From: an uncultured Granulosicoccaceae bacterium
GTDB lineage: Bacteria; Pseudomonadota; Gammaproteobacteria; Granulosicoccales; Granulosicoccaceae
NCBI GenBank assembly: GCA_938020525.1
Contig: CALIHW010000061.1
Coordinates: 1 to 37,324, forward strand
Length of the DNA: 37,324 nucleotides
Direction: 5' to 3'
The notes under the pieces were generated by a model. The model was not told where the DNA came from. It ran no database searches and saw only the letters and a program-made list of their open reading frames with translations. The stretch's first letter is position 1. Each line of letters opens with the position of its first letter. The translations under genes were made by a program, and so were the position numbers. This document shows positions 7,312-15,687 of the stretch, in pieces.

Positions 7312-8145
7312 TTACTCAGCAAGCTGTATTAAAAGCTTACCGTCTTCTACACGAATGTCTTCAATACCATCTGCCAGTGATTTCCAGAAACCGTCAGTGC
7401 CACCGAACTCACTTACCAGATCGATTCCTTTCAAGTTGCCTAGCCAGGCATTGGGTATCGGTATGCCCCAAAGGCTCACGCCTCTCATGATAATCTCGGG
7501 CCGATTATTCCTGTAAGACAACTCAGCCGCACCACTGACCTTCAATGTTATTCCACCGAGGAAAGGAAGGTCCGGATCCAGGTCTTTCAGAAGTTTAATA
7601 CTGGCAAGGTTGTTAGTCAGATCAACGACCAATTGTTCTGCCAGATCTGTATTTTTAGCTAATAGCGCATTGAGCTCTCTTTCGGTCAGCTCTATTCTTC
7701 TCTTGCTGTCATCCTCTTTGTAAAGCTCCGGTTGAATTTCACCATCTGTAGTTGTTTGCGCATCTGGATTGCCATTATTCACCGTAAATTCATCTACATT
7801 GATTTCACGGGCAATTGCATCAGCTGATGAATCTGTGTTGTTGGAAGAAGGGAATGCTTCCTCGGTATTGGTCAAAGTATCGGCAGAAGAAGTGGCAGTC
7901 GTACCGGCTAGTGCGTCCAGCTTTTGTTCGAGGTTGAGTTGTTCGCTGTCACTTAGTTCAACAGGATCGAAATTACTGTTGAAAAACTGGCTTTGGATAG
8001 CCCAGACGGTTGCGGCTACTGTAATTACCACTGTTAACAATAGTAAACCGAAAATGCCAAGACAGCCGATCTTGCCTGATTGGAATGTCCTGTGTTGAGT
8101 AGAGACGTGTGGCAATGGTTTGCTCCGGAATATGCGCATAAACAT
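7312..8145 (-). CDS. Single-pass membrane protein of unknown function
   Basis: About 278 residues. A short basic N-terminus is followed by one strong membrane helix (GCLGIFGLLLLTVVITVAATVW), then a low-complexity acidic and Ser/Thr-rich linker, then a C-terminal globular domain starting RRIELTERELNALLAKNTDLAEQL and including GVSLWGIPIPNAWLGNLKGIDLV. This C-terminal pattern recurs in conserved gammaproteobacterial membrane proteins, some of which I recall carrying the misleading label arginine N-succinyltransferase; I see no support for that activity. The open frame extends to a TTG at 8193, but ATG codons at 8145 and 8139 give a more typical N-terminus. It is divergent from the OmpA/BON gene and convergent with nothing; mutM lies just downstream on the same strand. 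Confidence 0.6.
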   Translation of the reverse strand: MFMRIFRSKPLPHVSTQHRTFQSGKIGCLGIFGLLLLTVVITVAATVWAIQSQFFNSNFDPVELSDSEQLNLEQKLDALAGTTATSSADTLTNTEEAFPSSNNTDSSADAIAREINVDEFTVNNGNPDAQTTTDGEIQPELYKEDDSKRRIELTERELNALLAKNTDLAEQLVVDLTNNLASIKLLKDLDPDLPFLGGITLKVSGAAELSYRNNRPEIIMRGVSLWGIPIPNAWLGNLKGIDLVSEFGGTDGFWKSLADGIEDIRVEDGKLLIQLAE

Positions 8146-8378
8146 CCAACACCAGCCAGTGGTGCCGGATGGACATTGGATAAACTTAGCCAACAGTAAC
8201 CTATAAGTAATTGCCGGTGTAGCACATAGCGCTTAAATTGTGTGGTTCACCATCGAGAAAAGTGGCGACGTCTAGATCCGGGTGCCGCCGCGAAGGTATT
8301 TATCTGTACTCTTCGATGAACTGGTTAGAAGGGGAGAAGCTTCAACTGATAACCCGCCTAAACAGGGCCAAGAAATAA

Positions 8379-9920
8379 ATGACTGCTACATTAACTGATC
8401 ATAAGGAGCAGCAGGCGCCGCTAAACAAAGCGGTCTGGGATAATCTGCGTATACGAATGTGGGTCATATCGGCATTTTTGTTGTTGTTTTTGGCGACAAT
8501 TCTGATCATTGCACCGCAAATTCAGCAACGACTGGATCGACAAACAAAAAACCGACTGGCACAGGCGGGTGTTAGCACCGCCACACTGGAGTTCGATTGG
8601 GACTATCGCAATCTGACAGTCAGTGGCTATTTGCCGGAGGGAGTCAGCCCCGACAGATTGGCGACGATCATGCGTGGCTCTTTCGAACCGTCATCTGCGC
8701 TTTTCGCACAAGGCATTCGGCACCTGAGGCTTGACCTCGAAGAGGGTTTACCGGTAGCTGTATCTTTTGCCGAAGAAAGTCTGCTTGTTGAGGTAACCAC
8801 AGATGGTGTTGATGCAACTCTGGAAGGTGTTGTACAAAGCGACTCACAGCGTAATGTTCTGGTGCAGGCGATGTTAGCGTCCGGTACCGACAATGTGTTT
8901 GACAATCTAGAAGTCCAATCCATAGCTGATACATCAAGTGTAAATAAAAAAATCGATGCACTGGCGGCTTTACTGCAGCAAACAGGGCCAACGCAGGTTC
9001 GACGTTCTGAAATTAAATTAAATGAAGAGGAACTCTATTATCGGGTTCTTGCGAAAGATAAAAACAGTGCTCAGGCTATTGAAAGTGCAGCAACAGTAGA
9101 GATTGCTAATTTTAACGTCAAAGGGGGAGTAGAGCTTCTTTCCAGTAACAGATTAAACCTGGTTGCTGTGTCTGATGGTGAAAGAATGACTCTCAAAGGC
9201 AAGGTGTATTCAGATTCACAGCATAAGCGTCTGATGTTTGCAGCGAGTGAGGCTGTGGGTGCACAGAATGTTGTGGACAATCTTGCTATATCTGAGTTTC
9301 AGTCTGACGCACCGGAACTCGTGGAACGTGTTGATGGTGTCGCCGCTGTAGTCTCGCGATTCGCACCCGGTATCACCGGCGATATTTCGCTTAGCAATGG
9401 TGAGCTAAGCATTAATGCAGAAACGGGTAGTGACTCGGTAAGAGAGTATCTTGCATCGTCTACCGCAAGAGCGCATCGCGCAGGTCTTTCCTTGAATGAA
9501 AATATTACTGTTATAAAGCCTGAAGAAGATTCAGTCGCCTTGCAATCGGCTCTGGATGGTCTAATTGCTGAGGTTAGGCAAACTGTTATTTTTTCCAGTG
9601 GTGATTCGGTGTTATCCCCTTCTGCCATGCAAACGTTGGATAAAGTGGCTTTGAAAATTAATTCCTATAAAGGATTGGTGGTAGAAGTAGAGGGCCATAC
9701 TGACGACGTCGGTCGGGCCGGCACTAATGAAAAGCTCAGTCAAAGCAGAGCTAATGCTGTACGAGATTATTTGGCAACCAGCGTAACATCCAATCAACTG
9801 ATCGCTGTGGGTTATGGACACCGCAGGCCTCTGGAGACTAACGACACTCCTGAGGGTCGTCAGGCAAACCGGCGGGTGCACTTTACAGTACTTAAAAAAC
9901 CGAACGGTCTGGCGGGTTAG
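8379..9920 (+). CDS. Membrane-anchored BON/OmpA-domain protein
   Basis: The 513-residue product has a short cytoplasmic N-terminus, one transmembrane helix (about 27-47), a long periplasmic region with three BON-like repeats (about 50-115, 125-180 and 235-300), and a C-terminal OmpA-like peptidoglycan-binding domain (about 405-505). The OmpA domain shows VEVEGHTDDVG and LSQSRANAVRDYL, with the Asp and Arg that contact diaminopimelate. The layout resembles mycobacterial ArfA (Rv0899), which combines a membrane helix, BON and OmpA domains. A role in tethering the envelope to peptidoglycan is inferred. The next gene starts 68 bp downstream in the same direction and is probably co-transcribed. 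Confidence 0.78.
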   Translation: MTATLTDHKEQQAPLNKAVWDNLRIRMWVISAFLLLFLATILIIAPQIQQRLDRQTKNRLAQAGVSTATLEFDWDYRNLTVSGYLPEGVSPDRLATIMRGSFEPSSALFAQGIRHLRLDLEEGLPVAVSFAEESLLVEVTTDGVDATLEGVVQSDSQRNVLVQAMLASGTDNVFDNLEVQSIADTSSVNKKIDALAALLQQTGPTQVRRSEIKLNEEELYYRVLAKDKNSAQAIESAATVEIANFNVKGGVELLSSNRLNLVAVSDGERMTLKGKVYSDSQHKRLMFAASEAVGAQNVVDNLAISEFQSDAPELVERVDGVAAVVSRFAPGITGDISLSNGELSINAETGSDSVREYLASSTARAHRAGLSLNENITVIKPEEDSVALQSALDGLIAEVRQTVIFSSGDSVLSPSAMQTLDKVALKINSYKGLVVEVEGHTDDVGRAGTNEKLSQSRANAVRDYLATSVTSNQLIAVGYGHRRPLETNDTPEGRQANRRVHFTVLKKPNGLAG

Positions 9921-9988
9921 TGCTTGCGAGTGTAAGCGGACTCGAACTTTAGCCAACTTAATTAATAGATAGAAAAGAGGATAGACAG

Positions 9989-11287
9989 ATGATCTGGGTA
10001 CTTTGGGACATCTTAATACCTTTGGCGGCATCGTTCGCATTGGGAACTTTGCTGGGCTGGCTAATTTGGAGCTGGCATCGTAAAAATCACTCGCGAAAAG
10101 AGTCCTCATCAGCTATAGCACACACTGTTGATTCCGGAGTTAATGGTGCGTCGGATTCTGACGAGCTTCAATTAGTGTCTGGCAAACCTGATCCAGATCC
10201 GATGTTGGTGCCGGAAATGGAAGTTACGGCGCTACGGGAGATGCAAAAAGCGAATGTTGTATTAATCAGTGAGCGTGATGAAGCGAATCAGGCGTTGGAA
10301 GATCTGCAGTTAGAAACACAGGAAATGCGTGACAGGCTGGCTGAGCTTGAAGCTGTAACAGAGGAGTCGATGCATGAAGACACCCCTGCTAATGCACCAT
10401 TGGCTGCCACCGTTATCTCTAATGACAGTTTGACTGTAGCCGCGGGACTTGGTTTAGAAAACAGAGAGGGCCTGGAAAGCAAAGTAGGTCAGGAAAGCAA
10501 AGATACAAAAGAGCTGGAGCTTTTAAGGTCCGATCTAAAGCAGTTAACAGAGACGCTTGATAGAGAGCGAAAAGCCAGACGTGCTACTGAACTTGAATTG
10601 CTGAACATTAAGAACCGTCACGACAAACTCACGAGCGACTTTGCGACGACGGTAACCGTAGCGGAACATGATAATCAGATAAGTAAGCGTGACGAGGAAA
10701 TAGAATCTCTAAAACAGCAACTAGCTGATCTGGCTCAACACCAGGATAAAGAATCAGTTGAGGAAGAAGCAAACATAACCAACCTGGAAGTTGAAGAGCA
10801 GCCTAAAGAAGAGAGACCAGAAGAAGAGAAACCTGAAGTCGAAGAAGAGGGGCAAAGCAACAACGAAATCCCTGATCAAGTTGTTACAGCAGAAGTCGTT
10901 GTGCCAGATAGCAATAGTTCAATCAGTGTTGCACAGGCAGCTGGTATTGAAGTGACGGAAGGAGCGACCGAATCAGAATCTCCTGTGGTGCAGAATAAAA
11001 AACCGACAGAAAGCAGTGATATCCCGAAGGGATGGAAGGTGCCGGAGAAGAAGCCGTCTAAAAAGGAACGCGACAAGCTTACTGATATCAAAGGTGTCGG
11101 TCCCGCGCTCGAAAAGATACTGCACGAATGTGGTATTTACTATTACCAACAAGTGGCAAATCTGGATAAAAGCGGCATTGATGAATTGCAGCTGCGGATA
11201 CCACAATTTCCCGGGCGTATTCAGCGCGACAAATGGGTAGCACAAGCGAACGTACTGCAGAAAAAAAAGTACGGTGAAAGTGCCTGA
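9989..11287 (+). CDS. Membrane-anchored coiled-coil protein with C-terminal helix-hairpin-helix domain
   Basis: The 432-residue product has an N-terminal membrane helix (about 5-28), long charged coiled-coil stretches (about 80-120 and 165-250), a Glu/Lys/Pro-rich segment (about 255-285), and a C-terminal helix-hairpin-helix-like domain beginning DKLTDIKGVGPALEKILHECG and ending before VAQANVL. This C-terminal module is found at the ends of several bacterial membrane proteins and is usually assumed to mediate nucleic-acid or protein contacts; no enzymatic motif is visible. The start is well supported by AGAGG 8 nt upstream. It follows the OmpA/BON gene closely, which suggests a joint envelope role. 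The specific function is unknown. Confidence 0.7.
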   Translation: MIWVLWDILIPLAASFALGTLLGWLIWSWHRKNHSRKESSSAIAHTVDSGVNGASDSDELQLVSGKPDPDPMLVPEMEVTALREMQKANVVLISERDEANQALEDLQLETQEMRDRLAELEAVTEESMHEDTPANAPLAATVISNDSLTVAAGLGLENREGLESKVGQESKDTKELELLRSDLKQLTETLDRERKARRATELELLNIKNRHDKLTSDFATTVTVAEHDNQISKRDEEIESLKQQLADLAQHQDKESVEEEANITNLEVEEQPKEERPEEEKPEVEEEGQSNNEIPDQVVTAEVVVPDSNSSISVAQAAGIEVTEGATESESPVVQNKKPTESSDIPKGWKVPEKKPSKKERDKLTDIKGVGPALEKILHECGIYYYQQVANLDKSGIDELQLRIPQFPGRIQRDKWVAQANVLQKKKYGESA

Positions 11288-11330
11288 ATTGCAAAGGCTT
11301 GAAATTACAAAAGGTCAGCGTAGACCAGTA

Positions 11331-12227
11331 TTAGCTGTTGCCATGAGCCAGATCGACAACATCCTGAATTGTTGGAATAGATGTCTGTGCTCCCGGCTTC
11401 GTGCAAGCCAGTGCCGCGGCCGCATTTGCTACTTTGCAGGCGTTTTGTAGCGAATTGCCAGTGGAAAGCATGGTGCCGAGGAAGCCAGCAAAGGTATCAC
11501 CTGCACCAACGGTATCCAGCGCATCGATTTTGATACCGGGAAGGTTAAATGGTTTGGACTGTTCATCAATTGCTTCGATGCCTTTAGCGCCCAGTGTTCT
11601 GACGACCGCACAACCGGTCGCGCTGCTGATATCTGAAACTGTTGCTGAACTAAGGCTTAAATCCTCTGCGAGCTGCTCTGCCTCTGATTCGTTTAGTATT
11701 AGGTAGTCAACGTCTGTAAGGAACAGTTTATCGACTGAATGATACGGGGCAAGATTGGCCATGGTTCTGGCTCCATTCTGACGGGCGTGATTCGCAGCGG
11801 CCGCTACTGACTCGAGCGGACATTCCAGTTGCAGCAGCAACATATCATTGCGGCTTATATTCATATCGCGTGCGTGTTCAGTGCTAACAGAACCATTGGC
11901 TCCGGCAACTATAACGATCTGGTTTTCGCTTTGTTCATCCACAAACACAAAAGCACAACCTGTAGGTCCTGGAATTGACTTAACACCGGATAGGTCAACT
12001 CCATCGCGGTACAATAATGAGACCGCGGCATCGGCCACAGTGTCGGTACCGACAGCGCCGGTCATGCTCACTTTTGCCCCGGCTCTACGCGCTGCGAGTG
12101 CCTGATTTGCACCTTTTCCTCCTGGTGTCAGAACCAGATCTTTGCCGGCTATCGTTTCACCGGGAGTTGGCAGATGTGGGACAACCACCGAGTAATCTAT
12201 GTTAATTGAGCCAAGTACATGAATCAT
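11331..12227 (-). CDS. rbsK: Ribokinase (PfkB family)
   Basis: The 298-residue product phosphorylates D-ribose to ribose 5-phosphate. The PfkB signatures are clear: an N-terminal HVLGSINIDYSVVVPHLPTPGET strand, the GGKGANQA sugar-binding motif (36-43), and DTVGAGDTFAGF (238-249) with catalytic D244 and the anion hole. Length matches RbsK. No ribose transporter or RbsR regulator is adjacent, so it stands alone, and another sugar or nucleoside-derived substrate remains possible. The ATG at 12227 has no strong ribosome binding site. It is convergent with the coiled-coil gene and divergent from the YcaQ-like gene. Confidence 0.87.
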   Translation of the reverse strand: MIHVLGSINIDYSVVVPHLPTPGETIAGKDLVLTPGGKGANQALAARRAGAKVSMTGAVGTDTVADAAVSLLYRDGVDLSGVKSIPGPTGCAFVFVDEQSENQIVIVAGANGSVSTEHARDMNISRNDMLLLQLECPLESVAAAANHARQNGARTMANLAPYHSVDKLFLTDVDYLILNESEAEQLAEDLSLSSATVSDISSATGCAVVRTLGAKGIEAIDEQSKPFNLPGIKIDALDTVGAGDTFAGFLGTMLSTGNSLQNACKVANAAAALACTKPGAQTSIPTIQDVVDLAHGNS

Positions 12228-12373
12228 AAGGATACGCTTCGGTTGGTTCCGGATGCTGACGGGCGATTGTTTTTTGTATGATACTTTAACATCTACACCA
12301 GTTTTTGAATTAGCACTCGCATAGCTTCTTATGACATCGATATTTATAGTCGGATGTAGGTGACCAAGAATAC

Positions 12374-13627
12374 GTGGTTAAGACTCTGAACAAAACATCA
12401 GTTAAAAGCGACTCGGCAATAAAATTGTCTGCTGCCAAATTGCGACGAATTGCACTTGCGCAACAAGGTTTGCTGAATAACAAGTCAATGGCTACAGGTA
12501 AATCGGGTGTTGCCGATGTAGTCGCGCATCTTGGATATGTGCAGATAGATACTATCTCTGTGGTAGAACGTGCTCATCATCATGTGTTGTGGACGCGGGT
12601 GAAAAACTACCAACCGGTTTTCCTGGATACTGCAGTTAGGAAAAAGGAAATATTCGAATACTGGTTTCATGCAGCGGCTTATCTCCCGATGAACGATTTT
12701 CGCTTCGCGCTTCCGCGGATGAATGCTATTAAGGCAGGTGAGAAGCACTGGTTCGACAACATCGATAAAAAACTAGTTCGGCAGGTTTATAAGCGAATCG
12801 AAGCCGAAGGCTCGTTACGAGCCAAAGACGTCACTAGTGAGTTTGAAGATAAGAAGAGCACGAATACTGGCTGGTGGGACTGGAAGCCTGCAAAAAAGGC
12901 TATCGAAAAACTATTTATGCAGGGAGACCTGATGATTGTCGGGCGCGAAGGATTCCAAAAGCGCTATGACCTGACTGAACGTGTGTTGCCAGACTGGGTT
13001 AATACCAAAACTCCGGATTCCTCAGAAGAAGCAAAACATCTTGTCGATACCACCTTGAGAGCACACGGGTGTGCAAATCTCAAGTCATTTACTTATCTGC
13101 GTAAGGGAAAGCCATTGCGTGATGCAGTCAAGGACTGTTTAGAATCTTATATTGATAGTGGCTATGTTGTGAAAATACAGTCGCCGGCAGGAGATATTTT
13201 TTACTGTAATGCGGAGTTATTAGAAAGCAACAAGCGACCTGGTTCTCGAGTTCGTTTATTGTCTCCGTTCGATAATCTGGTTATACAACGCCAGAGATGC
13301 CGCGAGTTTTTTGAATTCGACTATCAGATAGAGTGCTATGTACCAGCCGCGAAGAGAATACATGGCTATTTCTGTCTGCCGATATTATACAAAGACAATC
13401 TGGTTGGTAGAATTGACTGTAAGGCTGATCGGAAAGCCCGAGAGCTGCAGATAAATAATTTGCAGCTTGATAGGTCGGAAATTGAATTTATATCAGCCCT
13501 GGCAGTCGAGCTGGAAAGCTTTATGCGTTTCAACAACTGCAAAAGAATAACGATAAAGCACAAGCCGCGTACTGCCAGTGCAAAGCAGCTACAAAAATAC
13601 CTCAACAGCTTTAAAACACACAATTAG
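12374..13627 (+). CDS. ycaQ: YcaQ/AlkZ-family DNA glycosylase (HTH_42)
   Basis: The 417-residue product has the winged-helix architecture of the HTH_42 (DUF1006) family. In E. coli, YcaQ is a DNA glycosylase that opens interstrand crosslinks and removes bulky alkylated bases. The catalytic QxD motif is present as Q57-I-D59 in LGYVQIDTISVVERAHHHVLWTR, followed by the conserved EYWFHAAAYLPM segment and a C-terminal LLSPFDNLVIQRQR motif. The C-terminal tail is Lys/Arg-rich, as suits DNA binding. The start is taken as GTG at 12374; conserved sequence begins by about residue 17, so the true start cannot be much later. It is convergent with ald, with a terminator-like hairpin between them. Confidence 0.85.
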   Translation: MVKTLNKTSVKSDSAIKLSAAKLRRIALAQQGLLNNKSMATGKSGVADVVAHLGYVQIDTISVVERAHHHVLWTRVKNYQPVFLDTAVRKKEIFEYWFHAAAYLPMNDFRFALPRMNAIKAGEKHWFDNIDKKLVRQVYKRIEAEGSLRAKDVTSEFEDKKSTNTGWWDWKPAKKAIEKLFMQGDLMIVGREGFQKRYDLTERVLPDWVNTKTPDSSEEAKHLVDTTLRAHGCANLKSFTYLRKGKPLRDAVKDCLESYIDSGYVVKIQSPAGDIFYCNAELLESNKRPGSRVRLLSPFDNLVIQRQRCREFFEFDYQIECYVPAAKRIHGYFCLPILYKDNLVGRIDCKADRKARELQINNLQLDRSEIEFISALAVELESFMRFNNCKRITIKHKPRTASAKQLQKYLNSFKTHN

Positions 13628-13633
13628 AAAAAT

Positions 13634-13665
13634 GACCTATAGCGACAGTAGAGCCGGTATAGGTC
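13634..13665 (-). terminator. Terminator-like hairpin between ycaQ and ald
   Basis: GACCTATA (13634-13641) pairs perfectly with TATAGGTC (13658-13665) around a 16-nt loop. On the minus strand the stem is followed by ATTTTT, which fits an intrinsic terminator for ald. On the plus strand only A-rich sequence follows. Confidence 0.55.
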
Positions 13666-13674
13666 GATAAAAAA

Positions 13675-14793
13675 CTATGCTTTCAGTGCTACTGCAGGCT
13701 CTATGAAGTCCATATTCAGTGCCACACCAACTGGACCATTGGTCAGTTGGCCTTTGTGAACATTCAGTCCTTCAAGCAAATGAGGGTCAGCAAGACATGC
13801 ATCACGATAGCCTTTATTTGCCAATGCTAAAGTGAACGGTAACGTCGCATGATTAAGTGCATGTGCTGATGTACTCGCAACAGCACCCGGCATGTTCGCA
13901 ACGCAATAGTGGACGATGTCATCAACTATGTAGGTTGGGTCTTCATGCGTAGTCGCTTTGGAGGTTTCAAAACAACCACCCTGGTCTATTGCAACATCAA
14001 CCAGAACAGAACCTTTGCGCATGGTCTTTAGCATATCGCGTGTAACCAGCTTTGGTGCAGCAGCGCCTGGGATCAGCACTGCGCCGATGATCAGATCACT
14101 TTCTGAAACATGCTTTTCAAGTGATGCCTTGCTTGAATACACCGTAGAAATTTTTCCACCGAACTGAGCATCCAGTTCACGCAGTCTCTCGATCGAACGA
14201 TCAAGCACAGTAACATTTGCCTGCATACCAACGGCCATTTGTATTGCGTTGGTTCCTACCACGCCGCCACCGATAACCAGTACGTTGGCCGGTGCAACAC
14301 CCGGTACACCTCCGAGTAACTTACCGGAGCCACCGCGTGACTTTTCAAGACACATGGCTCCCGCTTGTATGGACATACGTCCGGCAACCTCAGACATAGG
14401 GGCAAGCAGAGGTAGACCGCCATCGTTATCTGTCACCGTTTCATAAGCGATGGCGATCGAACCGGAATTCATTAGTAAGTCGGTTTGTTGTGGGTCTGGT
14501 GCCAGGTGTAAATAAGTGAAAAGCACCTGATCCGGTCGAAGCATTTTGCATTCATTCGGTTGCGGTTCCTTGACCTTAACGATCATCTCGGCTTTTTCAA
14601 ATACTTCTTCCGCACTGGCGGCGATCGTTGCACCCGCATCTACGTAAGCCTGATCTGCTTCTCCGATACCTTCGCCTGCGGTAGTCTGCACCAGCACCGA
14701 ATGCCCGTTCGCGATGAGTTCACGAACGCTTACCGTCGTCAGCCCGACTCGGTATTCGTGGTTTTTTATTTCTTTTGGCAGGCCGATCAGCAT
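13675..14793 (-). CDS. ald: Alanine dehydrogenase
   Basis: The 372-residue product catalyses NAD-dependent oxidative deamination of L-alanine to pyruvate and ammonia, or the reverse. Landmark residues sit at the family positions: R15, K75 in VKVKEP, H96 in YLHLAP, the NAD-binding VLVIGGGVVGTNA, and the active-site aspartate in DVAIDQGG. Length is standard. The ATG at 14793 is preceded by GGAGAG about 5 nt away, a good ribosome binding site. It is transcribed away from an Lrp-type regulator 198 bp upstream. This arrangement is known for alanine-catabolic genes (for example ald/aldR), so Lrp control is likely. Confidence 0.95.
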   Translation of the reverse strand: MLIGLPKEIKNHEYRVGLTTVSVRELIANGHSVLVQTTAGEGIGEADQAYVDAGATIAASAEEVFEKAEMIVKVKEPQPNECKMLRPDQVLFTYLHLAPDPQQTDLLMNSGSIAIAYETVTDNDGGLPLLAPMSEVAGRMSIQAGAMCLEKSRGGSGKLLGGVPGVAPANVLVIGGGVVGTNAIQMAVGMQANVTVLDRSIERLRELDAQFGGKISTVYSSKASLEKHVSESDLIIGAVLIPGAAAPKLVTRDMLKTMRKGSVLVDVAIDQGGCFETSKATTHEDPTYIVDDIVHYCVANMPGAVASTSAHALNHATLPFTLALANKGYRDACLADPHLLEGLNVHKGQLTNGPVGVALNMDFIEPAVALKA

Positions 14794-14991
14794 GGGTCTC
14801 TCCAGTTTCGTTTTTGCCCGGTTTGATACAGTTGACGGCTGTAAGACCGGAAATATTTATGTTAGAAATCTTACTTTCAGTAATTAATGGCAGTGTAGGA
14901 GAGAATTGCCGGAATATCTTGTGGTAAATAATTGACCTGCAATATAAATTACTGCTAAAAATATATTTCCGAAGTTATTTGCTGAATTAGA
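14794..14991. promoter_or_regulatory. Divergent ald-lrp control region
   Basis: This AT-rich 198-bp spacer should hold both promoters and Lrp sites. On the plus strand TTGACG (14832-14837) and TATTTA (14854-14859), 16 bp apart, are a possible lrp promoter. CAGTAATTAATGGCA (14878-14892) matches the E. coli Lrp consensus at most but not all positions. Both are weak, by-eye candidates. Confidence 0.35.
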
Positions 14992-15456
14992 TTGAAAAAG
15001 CTGGACCGAATTGATCGCCGGATACTCAACGAGCTGCAAAAAAATGCGCGAATTTCGTATGTTGAACTGGGTGAAAAGGTCGGTCTCAGTACCTCGCCGT
15101 GTCTGGAGCGAGTAAAGCGTCTTGAGAATGGAGGATACATCGTCGGCTATACCGCCATTCTGAATCCAGAAATGTTGAATGCTGCACTAGTGGTCTACGT
15201 GGAAATAAAGCTTGAATACGACAGCAAGCAAATTTTTGAGAAGTTTAAGCAGGCCGCATTGCAGATTCCGCAATTGTTGGAGTGTCATCTTTTGTCTGGA
15301 GATTTCGACTATCTGATGAAAATCCGCGTAGCTGACATGGCTGAGTACCGCCAGTTGCTTGGGGATATTCTGCGCGATTTGCCCGGCGTGAGAGATACGC
15401 GCACTTATATCGTGATGGAAATTATCAAAGAAAGCACGCGTTTGAGCACACTTTAA
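14992..15456 (+). CDS. lrp: Leucine-responsive regulatory protein (Lrp/AsnC family)
   Basis: The 154-residue product is very close to E. coli Lrp. It has LDRIDRRILNELQKNARIS, the helix-turn-helix VELGEKVGLSTSPCLERVKRLE, then the RAM effector domain with LLECHLLSGDFDYLMKIRVADMAEYRQLLGDILRDLPGVRDTRTYIVMEIIKE. It should be a DNA-wrapping transcription factor sensing leucine or alanine. It starts at a TTG directly after an in-frame TGA, so no upstream ATG is available; the N-terminus is about ten residues shorter than in E. coli. There is no strong ribosome binding site. Its divergent neighbour ald is the most likely local target; global regulation is also possible given the similarity to true Lrp. 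Confidence 0.9.
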   Translation: MKKLDRIDRRILNELQKNARISYVELGEKVGLSTSPCLERVKRLENGGYIVGYTAILNPEMLNAALVVYVEIKLEYDSKQIFEKFKQAALQIPQLLECHLLSGDFDYLMKIRVADMAEYRQLLGDILRDLPGVRDTRTYIVMEIIKESTRLSTL

Positions 15457-15687
15457 ACTGAGGTTTACACCGAAGAGCTACACAGGGGAAACAAGAGAAT
15501 TACTTTCGTATCAAAAGTGCGTAATACAATGCAGAGTGGGTTCGACAGACATGATTAAATGTGCGTGAGCATCAGTTCTTTTGCAGTTTGTAGTTATCGC
15601 TAATCAGCCTTTATACAGGCTGGAGAACTTAGCCAAATCCTGTATTTGTGAATGTATATTTCACGCAATCAATTTATTTGAACGATT
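15457..15687. other. Spacer between lrp and the Sel1-repeat gene
   Basis: No gene is seen in these 231 bp. A small perfect inverted repeat, CAGCCT (15605-15610) with AGGCTG (15617-15622), has no T-run after it and could be a weak terminator or an operator for the downstream gene. Confidence 0.3.

Noticed and set aside
13958..14446. Plus-strand frames antisense to ald
   Set aside because: They are shadows of a strongly conserved gene, with no start signals and low-complexity Ser/Pro-rich products.
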